DNA from: Tritonibacter mobilis
Lineage (GTDB): Bacteria; Pseudomonadota; Alphaproteobacteria; Rhodobacterales; Rhodobacteraceae
Direction: 5' to 3'
NCBI RefSeq assembly: GCF_001681715.1
Contig: NZ_LNWY01000011.1
Span: forward strand, 27,158 to 91,157
DNA: 64,000 bases
A program made the position numbers and the translations under genes. Below the pieces are notes generated by a model that searched no databases, was not told the origin of the DNA, and saw nothing but the letters and a program-made list of their open reading frames with translations. Positions 8,944 through 18,229 of the stretch are shown in pieces (position 1 is the stretch's first letter; the number at the start of each line of letters is the position of its first letter).

Positions 8944-9633
8944 ATGGGCACCGTCGCAGATCTGGTGGATGCGGTCTATGCAGACCTCGGCCCGCAGGTG
9001 CAGGGACTGGTCTATGATTACTCCCCGGTGCCCTTTTCCCACGAACCGGGCCGATTTGTACTGCCCGAAATTATCGAGGCGCGCGGTGCGGCAGAGGTGT
9101 TGGTGGACGATTGGTGTGGCCGGTCGCTGTATCGGGCCGACCCTGTGCAGCGGCGGGCTGCGAAAATCCTCAATCCTTTTGTCTGGAGTTACCACGCCGA
9201 GGAATGCTCGGTCATTCGCGAGGATCTGGGCCAAGGTGATGTGCGTGAGGTGCGCGAGCGGCTCTTGGACTGGACGCTGGGGCGCGGCATGACCGTACCC
9301 TTGCATCTTCCGGGGCGGGGATTTGCGACGCTGTCGGCCTTTGTCGAGGGGCGGGCAGATATGGATATGCTGGCACGTTTTGCGTTGCAGGCCTTTGAGT
9401 TGCAGGATCGGATCTCGGTCGAGCTGCAGCAGGCGCGCGGCCCGCTGACCCTGCGCGAGGCCGAATGTCTGAGCCATACCGCAGCGGGGCTATCCGCCAA
9501 ACAGATCGCCCATGAACTCAACCGCTCCGAGAGCATGGTGGTCAAACATCTGCAGGCTGCGGCGTCCAAACTCGGCGCGCGCAATCGCAGCCATGCGGTC
9601 GCGATTGCCACACGTCAGGGCTGGATCGACTGA
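8944..9633 (+). CDS. LuxR solo with autoinducer-binding-type domain
   Basis: A 229-residue regulator. Residues 1-155 fit the autoinducer-binding domain of LuxR proteins, with Trp/Asp-rich stretches such as [13 protein letters not shown] and a segment starting [11 protein letters not shown]. Residues 164-223 are the GerE helix-turn-helix ([20 protein letters not shown], then [16 protein letters not shown]). No luxI-type synthase is in the window, so it is a solo here. It lies five bases after the RraA-like gene and overlaps the 3-prime end of the opposite aldolase gene by 19 bases. It may sense an acyl-homoserine lactone or a chemically related nutrient. Confidence 0.8.
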   Translation: MGTVADLVDAVYADLGPQVQGLVYDYSPVPFSHEPGRFVLPEIIEARGAAEVLVDDWCGRSLYRADPVQRRAAKILNPFVWSYHAEECSVIREDLGQGDVREVRERLLDWTLGRGMTVPLHLPGRGFATLSAFVEGRADMDMLARFALQAFELQDRISVELQQARGPLTLREAECLSHTAAGLSAKQIAHELNRSESMVVKHLQAAASKLGARNRSHAVAIATRQGWID

Positions 9634-10373
9634 ACCGCGCGCGCGGCGGCGTCACGCAGCAGGCCGACATCAGATGTGACAGTGACCAAGGCATGCCCTC
9701 GGGCAAACATATCTTGCGCGTGTTCTCCGGGCAGTGCGGCGCCCCCCAGCAGCTTGCCAGAGGCGCGGATCGCCGTTTCTGCATCTCGCAGCGCCTGTGC
9801 CAATTCGGGCGAGGCAAGATCGCCAAAGCTGCCATAGTCGCTGGTCAGATCCAGCGGACCCAGGAAGAGCATGTCGATCCCTTCGACCGCTGCAATCTCG
9901 GGGATTGCCTCCAGCCCTGCGCGGCTTTCGATCATTACGGCAACAAGGATCGAGTCATTTGCTGTTTGCGCATGGGAACCGTCTGCGCCATAGCGGGCAG
10001 CGCGCGAGACGGTGAACTGCGCGCCGCGACGGCCCAGCGGCGCGTAGCGCGCGGCCTCTGCAATGGCGCGGGCCTCTGTGCCAGAGCGCACATCGGCCAC
10101 CATGATCCCGTCAAACCCTGCATCGAGCAGCGGCTTGATCGCCCCGGCAGAACCGTCTCGGGCGCGGGCCATGACAAAGGCATCCGACATCGCGCGAATG
10201 GCGCGCAGTTCGTGCAGGGCAGATTGCATGTCTGCCGCCGCATGCTCGCGGTCGATAATCAAGAGTGGAAAGCCCGCTTGCGCCATCACCTCATCCACAT
10301 CGGGGTTGGCGAGGAACAGAAACGCGCCGGGCAGGCGGGTTCCGTTCAGCAGGGTCTGGCGCAGGGGTTTCAT
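9615..10373 (-). CDS. HpcH/HpaI-family aldolase
   Basis: A 252-residue class II aldolase/citrate-lyase-type TIM barrel. Visible are [12 protein letters not shown] near residue 40, [16 protein letters not shown], the metal-ligand Glu in [12 protein letters not shown] and the Asp in [11 protein letters not shown]. Enzymes of this family cleave hydroxy-oxo acids, often releasing pyruvate. ATG 10373 gives the standard N-terminus ([20 protein letters not shown]). Transcribed against the flanking genes, with its own promoter in the 10374-10526 gap shared with the peptidase-like gene, yet placed inside the same metabolic locus. Confidence 0.85.
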   Translation of the reverse strand: MKPLRQTLLNGTRLPGAFLFLANPDVDEVMAQAGFPLLIIDREHAAADMQSALHELRAIRAMSDAFVMARARDGSAGAIKPLLDAGFDGIMVADVRSGTEARAIAEAARYAPLGRRGAQFTVSRAARYGADGSHAQTANDSILVAVMIESRAGLEAIPEIAAVEGIDMLFLGPLDLTSDYGSFGDLASPELAQALRDAETAIRASGKLLGGAALPGEHAQDMFARGHALVTVTSDVGLLRDAAARAVQSIQP

Positions 10374-10526
10374 GAGGCTTCTCCGGTTTTGCATGAGGCT
10401 AACGCGGACTGGCGCAGGCGGCATCCTGCAAGATCTTGCAGCTTGTTGGCGGGGCAGCGGCTGCGGCAGTTTTGCCCGAATATCGCCCCCGGTCTGAGCA
10501 TCGGGGCCAATGGAAGGAGCCGCGCC

Positions 10527-11432
10527 ATGCATCAAATCCCGAAGGTCCAAGAGGGCTACTGCGCCTTTGGTGAGCACCAGACCTGGTATCGGGTGACGGG
10601 AGATCTGAGCAACGGCGCGCTGCCCTTGGTGGTGGCCCATGGGGGGCCGGGTTGCACCCATGATTACGTCGATGCCTATAAAGCCATTGCTGCCACAGGG
10701 CGGGCGGTGATCCATTATGATCAGCTGGGCAACGGGCGCTCGACCCACTTGCCGGAGGCTCCGGCAGAGTTCTGGACCGTAGATCTGTTTCTTGATGAGC
10801 TCGACACCTTGCTGGCGCATCTGGGGATTGTCGATGGCTATTGCCTCTTGGGGCAAAGCTGGGGCGGCATGCTGGCAGCAGAACATGCGGTGCGCCGACC
10901 TAAGGGTTTGAAAGCTTTGGTGATTGCAAATTCACCGAGTTCTTTTCCCACTTGGGTCGAAGAGGCGCTGCGCCTGCGTCGTGCGTTGCCGGGCGGGGTG
11001 CATGAGACCTTGCTCAAGCATGAAGCGACGGATGATTTCGACCACCCCGAATATCAAGCCGCGAGCGATGTCTTTTATCGCAATCATGTTTGCCGCCTTG
11101 ATCCCTGGCCGCCCGAGGTGGTGGCGACCTTTGCTGCGGTGGCCGCTGATCCCACCGTCTATCACACCATGAATGGGCCGACCGAGTTTCACGTCATCGG
11201 CACTCTGAAGGATTGGACCATCGAGGATCGCCTGCACCGAATTGAGGTGCCGACGCTGGTGTTAACCGGCCGCTTTGACGAGGCCACGCCGCGCGCTGCT
11301 GAGGCCTATTCCACCCGTATCCCCGGCGCGCAATGGCTGATCCTCGGCCAGTCCAGCCATATGCCACATGTGGAGGAGCATGCGCTCTGTATGCAGGTGG
11401 TGTCATCTTTCTTGGACCGGAGCACAAAATGA
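10527..11432 (+). CDS. proline iminopeptidase-family alpha/beta hydrolase
   Basis: A 301-residue alpha/beta hydrolase. The oxyanion motif [10 protein letters not shown], the nucleophile elbow GQSWGGML and the late Asp (GRFDEATP) and His (SSHMPHVEE) give the full catalytic triad. The HGGPG motif places it in the proline iminopeptidase family, which removes N-terminal residues from peptides or hydrolyses small amides. ATG 10527 follows GGAAGGAGC; the frame upstream is antisense to the aldolase. The stop overlaps the next start in an ATGA junction. Probably cytoplasmic. Confidence 0.8.
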   Translation: MHQIPKVQEGYCAFGEHQTWYRVTGDLSNGALPLVVAHGGPGCTHDYVDAYKAIAATGRAVIHYDQLGNGRSTHLPEAPAEFWTVDLFLDELDTLLAHLGIVDGYCLLGQSWGGMLAAEHAVRRPKGLKALVIANSPSSFPTWVEEALRLRRALPGGVHETLLKHEATDDFDHPEYQAASDVFYRNHVCRLDPWPPEVVATFAAVAADPTVYHTMNGPTEFHVIGTLKDWTIEDRLHRIEVPTLVLTGRFDEATPRAAEAYSTRIPGAQWLILGQSSHMPHVEEHALCMQVVSSFLDRSTK

Positions 11433-12259
11433 TCCGTTTTGCCGCAATTCAGATGTGTTCGACAGCGGATGTTGCTGCGAACAATACATCGATCGAGGTG
11501 CTCGTGCGCGAGGCCGCAGGGCAGGGCGCACGCGTGATCAGCCTGCCGGAGGCCGCCAACATCCTGCTGCGCGACCAGATGGAGTATCCCGCGCGCTGCC
11601 TCCCAGAAGCTGAGGACAGCACGCTTGCGCTCTGTCAGGCGCTGGCGCAGGAACTGGGTGTCTGGCTCCACACCGGATCATTGTTGCTGCGCGCCGAAGA
11701 AGGCAGCCGTATTTGGAACCGCGGCCATATGATTTCACCCACAGGGGCGATCACGGCGCGTTATGACAAGCTGCATACATTCGACGTGGCGCTGGGCGGG
11801 GCGGGCGATTTCATCGAGAGCCGCGCGGTGGCACCGGGGCAGCGCGGTGCTATCACCTGCGAGGCGGACGGGCTGAAGCTGGGCCTGTCGATCTGTTATG
11901 ATCTGCGGTTTTCCTATCTTTTTCGGGCACTGGCCAGCGCGGGCGCTTCGGTCCTGATGATCCCTGCCTCCTTTTCACCGATCACCGGCCCCTTGCACTG
12001 GGAGCCGCTGCTGAAAGCCCGCGCCATCGAGACCGGGTCTTATGTGGTGGCGGCGGCGCAATCTGGCACCCGTGACGGGCTGCGCACCCATGGTCAGTCG
12101 CGGATCATCTCCCCCATGGGCGAGGTGCTGGCCGCCGCAGGGGATGAGCCGGGCGTGATCTGCGCCGAGATTGATTTGGCCGAGGTCACCGAGACCCGCC
12201 GCCGCCTGCCAGTGCTTGCACAGACCCGCGAGATCGGCGAGGTGAGCCATGAGGCGTGA
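11429..12259 (+). CDS. carbon-nitrogen hydrolase (nitrilase superfamily)
   Basis: A 276-residue nitrilase-superfamily amidase. The catalytic triad is visible: Glu in [10 protein letters not shown], Lys in [10 protein letters not shown] and Cys in [16 protein letters not shown]. The order and spacing match the Nit1/Nit2 (omega-amidase/deaminated glutathione amidase) branch, which hydrolyses small amides. Start ATG 11429 overlaps the previous stop. With the upstream peptidase-like enzyme it could strip amide groups from a compound imported by the ABC system downstream. Confidence 0.85.
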   Translation: MIRFAAIQMCSTADVAANNTSIEVLVREAAGQGARVISLPEAANILLRDQMEYPARCLPEAEDSTLALCQALAQELGVWLHTGSLLLRAEEGSRIWNRGHMISPTGAITARYDKLHTFDVALGGAGDFIESRAVAPGQRGAITCEADGLKLGLSICYDLRFSYLFRALASAGASVLMIPASFSPITGPLHWEPLLKARAIETGSYVVAAAQSGTRDGLRTHGQSRIISPMGEVLAAAGDEPGVICAEIDLAEVTETRRRLPVLAQTREIGEVSHEA

Positions 12260-12334
12260 AGTGCCCAAATTTTGCGTTGATTTTTCGGGGCTTGGCACCG
12301 GACTTACCCCCTTATTTCGATCACGAGGTCTCGT

Positions 12335-13156
12335 ATGACATCTGATGCTGAATCAAAGGCGCTGGCGACGTGTCAGCTGACCGACAGCCCTTGGCGCTAC
12401 GCGTTTCAGGTGGCCGAGGCCCCGGATGCGCCGCTGGTCATCGCGGCGCATGGAAGTGATCGCGACATCCGGGGCTTGCTCGACGGGGTGGCGCTGGAGG
12501 GGCAGGTGTCGGTTCTTGCGCCTTTGTTCCCGGCAGAGATCGACGGCGAAAATACTGGCGATGACTACAAATTTCTGACCGGGGGTGGTGCGGATTATCT
12601 GGTTCTGATGGACCGCATTCTTGCGGATGCGCTGACGCGGCTCAATGGCAGGCCCCGCCAGATCTGGTTGTTCGGGTTTTCGGGTGGGGCGCAATTCGCG
12701 CAACGCTACGCGCTGTTTCGCGCGGCCCAACTGGACGGGCTAATCCTTGCAGCGCCCGGTGGAGTGACGCTCTTGCGCGCGGATGTGGACTGGTGGCCGG
12801 GGCTGCGTGGTGCAGCGCGGGCCGTGGGGGCAGAGGTGGATTTCGAAGCGCTCAAAACACTGCGCACGGCAATCCTTGTCGGTGCGGAAGATCGCGCCGC
12901 TGGCATGGTCTCGCGCGCGGAGGGCACAAAATTCGGGGCGCGTGACGCAGGCCTTGCCGGAGATACCCGCATCGACAAGGCGCGCGCGTTGCGCGACAGC
13001 CTGAGCGCCCATGGTGCACCAGTGACTTACACAGAACTTCCCGGTGTGGGGCATAAGCTTGCCCCCTGCACTGAGGCCGCCGCAGTGATCCTGCGCGATT
13101 GGCTGACCCAAGAACAAGCAAGCACTCTTCCAACATCCGACAGGAGACACAGATGA
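12335..13156 (+). CDS. alpha/beta hydrolase
   Basis: A 273-residue alpha/beta hydrolase with an HGSDRD oxyanion-type loop near residue 39, the nucleophile in GFSGGA, and a late His in GVGHKLAP. It resembles esterase/polyhydroxybutyrate-depolymerase-like hydrolases without a signal peptide. The gap before it (12260-12334) is AT-rich enough for an internal promoter. Its end overlaps the substrate-binding-protein start in an ATGA junction, tying it to the importer. Substrate unknown. Confidence 0.75.
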   Translation: MTSDAESKALATCQLTDSPWRYAFQVAEAPDAPLVIAAHGSDRDIRGLLDGVALEGQVSVLAPLFPAEIDGENTGDDYKFLTGGGADYLVLMDRILADALTRLNGRPRQIWLFGFSGGAQFAQRYALFRAAQLDGLILAAPGGVTLLRADVDWWPGLRGAARAVGAEVDFEALKTLRTAILVGAEDRAAGMVSRAEGTKFGARDAGLAGDTRIDKARALRDSLSAHGAPVTYTELPGVGHKLAPCTEAAAVILRDWLTQEQASTLPTSDRRHR

Positions 13157-14244
13157 CAGGTTTCTGGATCACTGGCACGGCAGCCCTGTTTGCCGCAGGT
13201 GTGGCGCAGGCACAGTCCATTCCCGAGGGCTACCCCGCCGATTATGCAGAACTGATCAGCGCAGCCGAGACTGAGGGCTCTCTGCTGATCTATACCAATC
13301 TTTCCAACACCAACCTCGGCCCCGTCGTCGAAGCCTTTGCAGAGGCTTACCCCAACATTACCGTGGAAACGATCGAGATGGGCCCCTCTGAGGCCTTCTC
13401 GCGCTATGAGGCTGAGGTGGGCACCGGTGTTGAAAGCGCTGATCTGATCATCGCCAATTCGATCCCCGACTGGATTCGCGCGGTCGAGGAAGGCGTCATT
13501 GCCGATTATGCCTCGCCCGAACGGGCGAACCTGCCGGAATGGTCCTATCCCGAACCGGGGCTTTATACATTCTCTGCCGATCCGATGGTGACGATCTACA
13601 ACAAAATCACCGTGCCCGAAGAGCTGCAGGTCAGCTCTATGGAGGAGTATTTTGCCAATATCACCGCGCATCCTACGGTTTTTGAGGGCAAAGTAGGCAC
13701 CTATGATGGGCGCTACGCCTTTGGTGGTTCCATAGGCTATGCCTTCACTCAGCATCACGGCGATGCGGCGTGGAACTGGTTTGCCGCGGCCGGGCCATTG
13801 ACCCGTCCGGGGGGCGGTGCTGGTGGCATGATCGAGCGCACGTTGACGGGCGAGTTGTCCTCGTCGTTCTTCGTCTCCGGCCCGGTGGTCTTTGGCAAGA
13901 TGAAAGACGGGCTGGAAGCCGTTCTGGGCTGGACCTTTCCCTCTGATGGCACGCCAGTGTTCCTGCGTGGCATGGGCATCACCGAGAGCGCGCCGAATGC
14001 AGCGGCGGCACGGGTGTTCCTTGATTTTGTGCTCTCCGAGCCGGGCCAGCAGGCCGTAAGCGCCGGCAGCCTCACGGCTTATCGTCCGGGTGTCGCACCC
14101 GAGGACGAGGATGCCTATGCGCTGGATGACGTGATCAAGGCCATCGGTGGTGCCGAAAACCTCATCCTGATCGATTACGATCCGGAAATGGTCGCAGGTT
14201 TCAAGGCCTTCAACGCCCGCTGGGGCGAAGCCTTCAACATGTAA
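13153..14244 (+). CDS. ABC transporter substrate-binding protein, FbpA-like (family 1)
   Basis: A 363-residue periplasmic binding protein with a signal peptide ending at AGVAQAQS. The mature part is of the ferric-iron/putrescine/2-aminoethylphosphonate cluster (LLIYTNLSNTNLGPVVEAFA, GPSEAFSRYEAEVGTG, DLIIANSIPDWI). I do not see the Tyr pair of true FbpA iron sites with confidence, and the catabolic context suggests an organic ligand. ATG 13153 overlaps the previous stop. A strong hairpin follows the stop codon. Confidence 0.85.
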   Translation: MTGFWITGTAALFAAGVAQAQSIPEGYPADYAELISAAETEGSLLIYTNLSNTNLGPVVEAFAEAYPNITVETIEMGPSEAFSRYEAEVGTGVESADLIIANSIPDWIRAVEEGVIADYASPERANLPEWSYPEPGLYTFSADPMVTIYNKITVPEELQVSSMEEYFANITAHPTVFEGKVGTYDGRYAFGGSIGYAFTQHHGDAAWNWFAAAGPLTRPGGGAGGMIERTLTGELSSSFFVSGPVVFGKMKDGLEAVLGWTFPSDGTPVFLRGMGITESAPNAAAARVFLDFVLSEPGQQAVSAGSLTAYRPGVAPEDEDAYALDDVIKAIGGAENLILIDYDPEMVAGFKAFNARWGEAFNM

Positions 14245-14250
14245 TCTCTC

Positions 14251-14283
14251 CGGGGCCGATGGGCATAAATGCAATCGGCCCCG
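14251..14283 (+). terminator. intra-operon hairpin after the binding-protein gene
   Basis: A perfect 10-base inverted repeat, CGGGGCCGAT with ATCGGCCCCG, separated by 13 bases, right after the binding-protein stop and before the permease. There is no T-tract, so it is more likely an mRNA-stabilising or partial-attenuation structure than a full terminator. Confidence 0.6.
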
Positions 14284-14303
14284 TCTGAAAGGACCTCTCC
14301 CCC

Positions 14304-16037
14304 ATGGCATTTCTGTCTCGGACCGGCCCCCATCACGGCACGGCCTCCCCGCCGCCGTTTGACCGGGCGCGGCTCATTCAATGGCTGATTTTTCTGGTCA
14401 CGGCCTCGCTGATGCTGGCCCCTGCGCTGCCTATCCTGTTGCAGGTGGTCGTTGATCGCCCCCTCTATGCGGATGACTGGCAGTTCACCCTTGGCAATAT
14501 TGCGCAGATCTTTCAGTCAGAGCGCATTGGCCGCATTGCGCTGACCACCGGGCTGTTTGCGCTCTTTAGTGTGATTATCGCCGAGGTGCTGGGTATCGCC
14601 GCCGCGCTGCTGATCGGACGGACGGACATGCCGGGCCGCAAGGTCATGGGCGATGTCTTGATGTGGCCGCTCTATCTGTCGCACCTTATCTTTGCGCTGG
14701 GCTGGGTGATCATCTACGGCCCCTCAGGATTTGTGACGCAGTTGATCGCCCAAAGCACCGGAGAAGCGCCGTGGAACCTCTATTCCATTGCGGGCATGTC
14801 GGTGGTGGCCGGAATCAGTCAGGCTCCGCTGGCCTATCTCTACTGTCTTTACGGGGCGGTGCGGTCAGTGGATTCCACACTGGAGAGTGCCGCGCGCACC
14901 ACGGGCGCCGGTCCACTGCAAGTGCTGCGCAAGGTGACGCTGCCGCTGATGATTCCGTCGATCATCACCTCAACGGCGCTCAATCTGGTGATTGCGGTGG
15001 AAACCCTGTCGATCCCGCTGTTTCTGGCCCGACCGGCGCGGATCGATACCCTGTCGACCTTTCTCTATGCCGAAGGCATCGCGGCCTCCAATCCCAATCA
15101 CGGGCTGGTTGCGGCCTCATCGCTTCTGTTGATGACGCTGGTTGGCTCCACGCTGATGCTGCAACGCATGCTGCTGCGCCATGGCCACCGCTATGAGACC
15201 GTAAAGGGCAAGGGCTCGCGCCCGATGGTGCTGGGACTGGGCAAGTTGCGCTGGCCGCTGGCGATCCTGTTCGCAACGGTGCTGATAACCACCGTGGTTG
15301 TGCCGATTGCGGGCATCATCTTGCGGGCCTTCACCTCCTTCCTGTCGCCATTGGTGCCGGTGTCCAAGGTGCTGACGCTCAACAATTTTGATAAGCTCTT
15401 TGCAGATGAGGCCAACATCCGCGCGATCTGTAATACGGTCGAAATCGCGCTGCTGTCTGCGGGGTTGGGCACGTTGCTGGCGGTGGCGGTGGCGCTGGTG
15501 ATCCAGCGATCCGATTTTCGCTTTGCCGGCACGCTGGAGGCATTGGCCTATTCGCCGCGTGTGGTGCCGGGCATGATCACCGGTCTTGGCGTGTTCTATG
15601 CTGCGGTGATCCTGCCGCCGATGGGCTGGCTTCGCGGTAATATCGGGATCATCGTGGTGGCCTATGTGATGGCGACCCTGCCGCTGGCGATGGGCGTGAT
15701 CCAGCCTGCGATTGTGCAGATCGGGCGGGATCTCGACCGGGCGGCGCGCACGGTGGGGGCGGATTGGAGCGATGCCATGCGCTTCATTCTGTTGCCTCTG
15801 CTGAAACCGGCGCTGTTGGGCAGTTTCATTCTGCTTTTTGTGTTCCATCTCAAATCCTACATCATCGCCATCTTCCTGATGGCACCGGGGCTGGAGGTCA
15901 TGGGCGTGTCGATGCTGTCGCTCTGGACCAATGGTGACGTGGGCGTGCTGGCGGCCTTTGCCACCTTCCAGATCGTGCTGGTCGCCACGCTGCTGCTCCT
16001 CGCCCGTTTCCTCTTCAAGGTTAAGATCTATGACTGA
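14304..16037 (+). CDS. ABC transporter permease, fused FbpB-like
   Basis: A 577-residue inner-membrane protein with about 12 helices made of two tandem ABC permease domains. The two EAA loops are visible: LESAARTTGAGPLQVLRKVT near residue 193 and LDRAARTVGADWSDAMRFIL near 476. This is the usual fused form for iron/aminoethylphosphonate-type importers. It overlaps the ATPase gene by eight bases. It forms the channel for the upstream binding protein. Confidence 0.9.
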   Translation: MAFLSRTGPHHGTASPPPFDRARLIQWLIFLVTASLMLAPALPILLQVVVDRPLYADDWQFTLGNIAQIFQSERIGRIALTTGLFALFSVIIAEVLGIAAALLIGRTDMPGRKVMGDVLMWPLYLSHLIFALGWVIIYGPSGFVTQLIAQSTGEAPWNLYSIAGMSVVAGISQAPLAYLYCLYGAVRSVDSTLESAARTTGAGPLQVLRKVTLPLMIPSIITSTALNLVIAVETLSIPLFLARPARIDTLSTFLYAEGIAASNPNHGLVAASSLLLMTLVGSTLMLQRMLLRHGHRYETVKGKGSRPMVLGLGKLRWPLAILFATVLITTVVVPIAGIILRAFTSFLSPLVPVSKVLTLNNFDKLFADEANIRAICNTVEIALLSAGLGTLLAVAVALVIQRSDFRFAGTLEALAYSPRVVPGMITGLGVFYAAVILPPMGWLRGNIGIIVVAYVMATLPLAMGVIQPAIVQIGRDLDRAARTVGADWSDAMRFILLPLLKPALLGSFILLFVFHLKSYIIAIFLMAPGLEVMGVSMLSLWTNGDVGVLAAFATFQIVLVATLLLLARFLFKVKIYD

Positions 16038-17103
16038 ACTTGTTCTCTGTGACGTGTCTCGCCGCTATGGCGCGGCGCTGGCCATCGACTCGCTGAACCT
16101 CACGGTGTCTGAAGGCGAATTCTTGACACTGCTTGGTCCCTCGGGCTGCGGCAAGTCCACCACGCTGGCCTCCATCGCCGGACTGGACCAGCCGACCGGC
16201 GGGCGGATCACCTTTGGTGATCGGGTGCTGGTGGATGCGGATACAGGCGCCTATCTGCCACCCGAAGCGCGCGGGTTTGGCGTGGTGTTCCAGAGCTACG
16301 CGCTCTGGCCGCATATGACAGTGGAAAACAACGTCGCCATGTCGCTCAAATTGCGCAAAGTCCCCAGTGCCGAGCGCAAAAAGCGGGTGGCCGAGGCGCT
16401 GGATCTGGTGGAGCTGGGCGGCCTGGCGAAACGCTATCCGGGCGAGCTTTCTGGGGGCCAGCAGCAACGGGTTGCACTGGCGCGCGCGATTGTCTTCCGC
16501 CCGCCGCTGCTGCTGCTGGATGAACCGCTGTCCAACCTTGATGCGCAGTTGCGCCAGCAGGCGCGGGTCTGGCTCAAGGATATTCAGCGCGAGCTGGGCC
16601 TGACGACGATCTACGTGACCCATGATCAGGACGAGGCGCTGGCCATGTCGGATCGCATTGTGGTGATGCGCGGTGGCAAGGTGATCCAGCTTGGCACCCC
16701 CAAAGATATCTACCGCGACCCGCAGCATCCTTTTGCAGCGAGCTTTATCGGCAATGCGAACCTGCTGGAGGTGTCCGGCGGCGCGGTGGCAGAGCCGGGA
16801 GCTTGCACTGTTACGTTGGCCGATGGGCAGCCGATCCATGGCCGTGTGCCGGTGGGCGGGCTGGTCTCGGGCAAGCAGTTGCTGGCGGTGCGCCCCCATC
16901 TGATCCGCCACGAGGCCTGCGCAGATGCGTCGGAAATCACTGTCGAGTTCGGCGCCGAGAGCTATCTTGGCGATCATTTTGAACAGGACGTGCATGTGGC
17001 CGGGATCACCCTGCGCCTGAGCGTCGAAGAGCCACAGCCGCGCGGTACCGGGCGCATCTGGATTCGTCAGCAGGACGCGGTGGTGTTTTGTGCGGATAGC
17101 TGA
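16030..17103 (+). CDS. ABC transporter ATP-binding protein, FbpC/PotA-like
   Basis: A 357-residue importer ATPase. Walker [10 protein letters not shown] lies near residue 37, the signature LSGGQQQR and Walker [13 protein letters not shown] follow, and a C-terminal TOBE-type region ends the protein. ATG 16030 gives the family start [13 protein letters not shown]. It energises the preceding permease and is the last gene before a strong terminator, which sets the end of the locus. Confidence 0.9.
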   Translation: MTELVLCDVSRRYGAALAIDSLNLTVSEGEFLTLLGPSGCGKSTTLASIAGLDQPTGGRITFGDRVLVDADTGAYLPPEARGFGVVFQSYALWPHMTVENNVAMSLKLRKVPSAERKKRVAEALDLVELGGLAKRYPGELSGGQQQRVALARAIVFRPPLLLLDEPLSNLDAQLRQQARVWLKDIQRELGLTTIYVTHDQDEALAMSDRIVVMRGGKVIQLGTPKDIYRDPQHPFAASFIGNANLLEVSGGAVAEPGACTVTLADGQPIHGRVPVGGLVSGKQLLAVRPHLIRHEACADASEITVEFGAESYLGDHFEQDVHVAGITLRLSVEEPQPRGTGRIWIRQQDAVVFCADS

Positions 17104-17130
17104 GCTGGGTGATTGAGATCCGAGAGAAAT

Positions 17131-17170
17131 CTGCCCGCGGTGCTTTAAGCACGGCGGGCAGTTTCATTTT
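17131..17170 (+). terminator. rho-independent terminator
   Basis: CTGCCCGC at 17131-17138 pairs with GCGGGCAG at 17154-17161, with an inner GTGC/GCAC pairing, followed by TTTCATTTT. It lies between the convergent ATPase and LysR genes and may serve both directions. Confidence 0.75.
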
Positions 17171-17174
17171 CAAG

Positions 17175-18086
17175 CTATTGCTTGGGCGGCGGCGAGGCCA
17201 GAACCGGGGCAAGGCTGTCGACAAAAACATCCATGAAATCGCGCACGACCCGTGGCACGCTGACGGCGCTGGGGAAAAGGATCGACAACCGGTGGTGAAT
17301 TTTGGGCTCGAACGGCTTGATAATAATGCCAGAATCGCGAAACCCTTCGGCATCGAGCGCGCTCACCACAGACGCGCCGATACCTTCGCGCACCATCAGG
17401 CAGGCAGATGTGAACTGCCGCACCTCCACAAGGCTGTTCATCTCGGTCTCATATTCAGCAAAGGCGCGCGAAAGGCGGCGATAAAAGCCGCTGTTGCGCC
17501 GTGTGTGGATGAGTTTCTCTTCGGCGAGATCACGCGGTGTAATGACGGGCTTGTGCGCGAGCGGATGCCCTTTGGGCAGAATGCAGGCGGAACGCACAAA
17601 GAGATCAATGCTCTCGGTTGCCGGGTGACCGGCAAAATCATCGGTGATGCCGCAGTCGTACTGCTCACCAATGATCCATTCCAGAATGCGCTCGGGGCGA
17701 TCCGGCTCCAGCGCCACGGTGACGCCGGGGCGTTCTTTTAGAAATCGTGCAAGGATCTGTGGCAGGTGCGAGGTGGCAAAGCCGGGCAGGCAGGCAATCC
17801 GCATGTGTCCGCCGGTGCGCTCCTTGAGATCGCGGCGCAGATCTTCGAGGTGATCCAGACCCGCTAGGATGCGGCGCACCTCGGTCAACAAGTGCCGAGA
17901 ATCGCTTGTGGGTTCCAAAATTCCGCGACGGCGCTGGAACAATTCGAGGTCCATCGAGGCGGAAAAATCAGAAATCAACCGGCTGACAGCGGGCTGTGAA
18001 ATCCCCAGCATCTCTGCCGCTTTGGTGATGCTTCCGGTCTCCGCGACTGCTTTGAAAGCCTGAAGTTGGCGTAATTTGAACTGCAC
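17175..18086 (-). CDS. LysR-family regulator divergent from the ugp operon
   Basis: A 303-residue LysR-type regulator with the N-terminal helix-turn-helix (LRQLQAFKAVAETGSITKAA, EMLGISQPAVSRLISDFS) and a full effector domain. The sequence pattern is close to OccR/NocR-like opine regulators. It faces away from ugpB across a 143-base gap containing ATAA-N7-TTAT, a motif known from OccR operators. It may control itself, the ugp operon, or both. Inducer unknown. Confidence 0.85.
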   Translation of the reverse strand: MQFKLRQLQAFKAVAETGSITKAAEMLGISQPAVSRLISDFSASMDLELFQRRRGILEPTSDSRHLLTEVRRILAGLDHLEDLRRDLKERTGGHMRIACLPGFATSHLPQILARFLKERPGVTVALEPDRPERILEWIIGEQYDCGITDDFAGHPATESIDLFVRSACILPKGHPLAHKPVITPRDLAEEKLIHTRRNSGFYRRLSRAFAEYETEMNSLVEVRQFTSACLMVREGIGASVVSALDAEGFRDSGIIIKPFEPKIHHRLSILFPSAVSVPRVVRDFMDVFVDSLAPVLASPPPKQ

Positions 18087-18133
18087 TCTTGCATCCTTAT
18101 TGCGGTTGATGGTCGAGGGGTGATGAGATGTTT

Positions 18134-18148
18134 ATAATATTGTGTTAT
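18134..18148. promoter_or_regulatory. candidate LysR operator ATAA-N7-TTAT
   Basis: A perfect inverted repeat ATAA-N7-TTAT in the AT-rich gap between lysR and ugpB. It matches the high-affinity half of OccR-type operators as I remember them and obeys T-N11-A spacing. Confidence 0.45.
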
Positions 18149-18229
18149 GACATTGTTGTGAAACTTTCACTTGAATTATGTTCTTTCCTGTCAAATGCTG
18201 CCCGCGAATGACCTGAGGAGGATAAAACG

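Noticed and set aside
9693..10526. Long plus-strand extension of the proline iminopeptidase-like gene
   Set aside because: It is the shadow of the aldolase on the opposite strand; the family start and ribosome site are at 10527.
18150..18229. Possible Pho box before ugpB (CTGTCAA and similar words)
   Set aside because: Only one half-site resembles the consensus; no correctly spaced second repeat could be seen.
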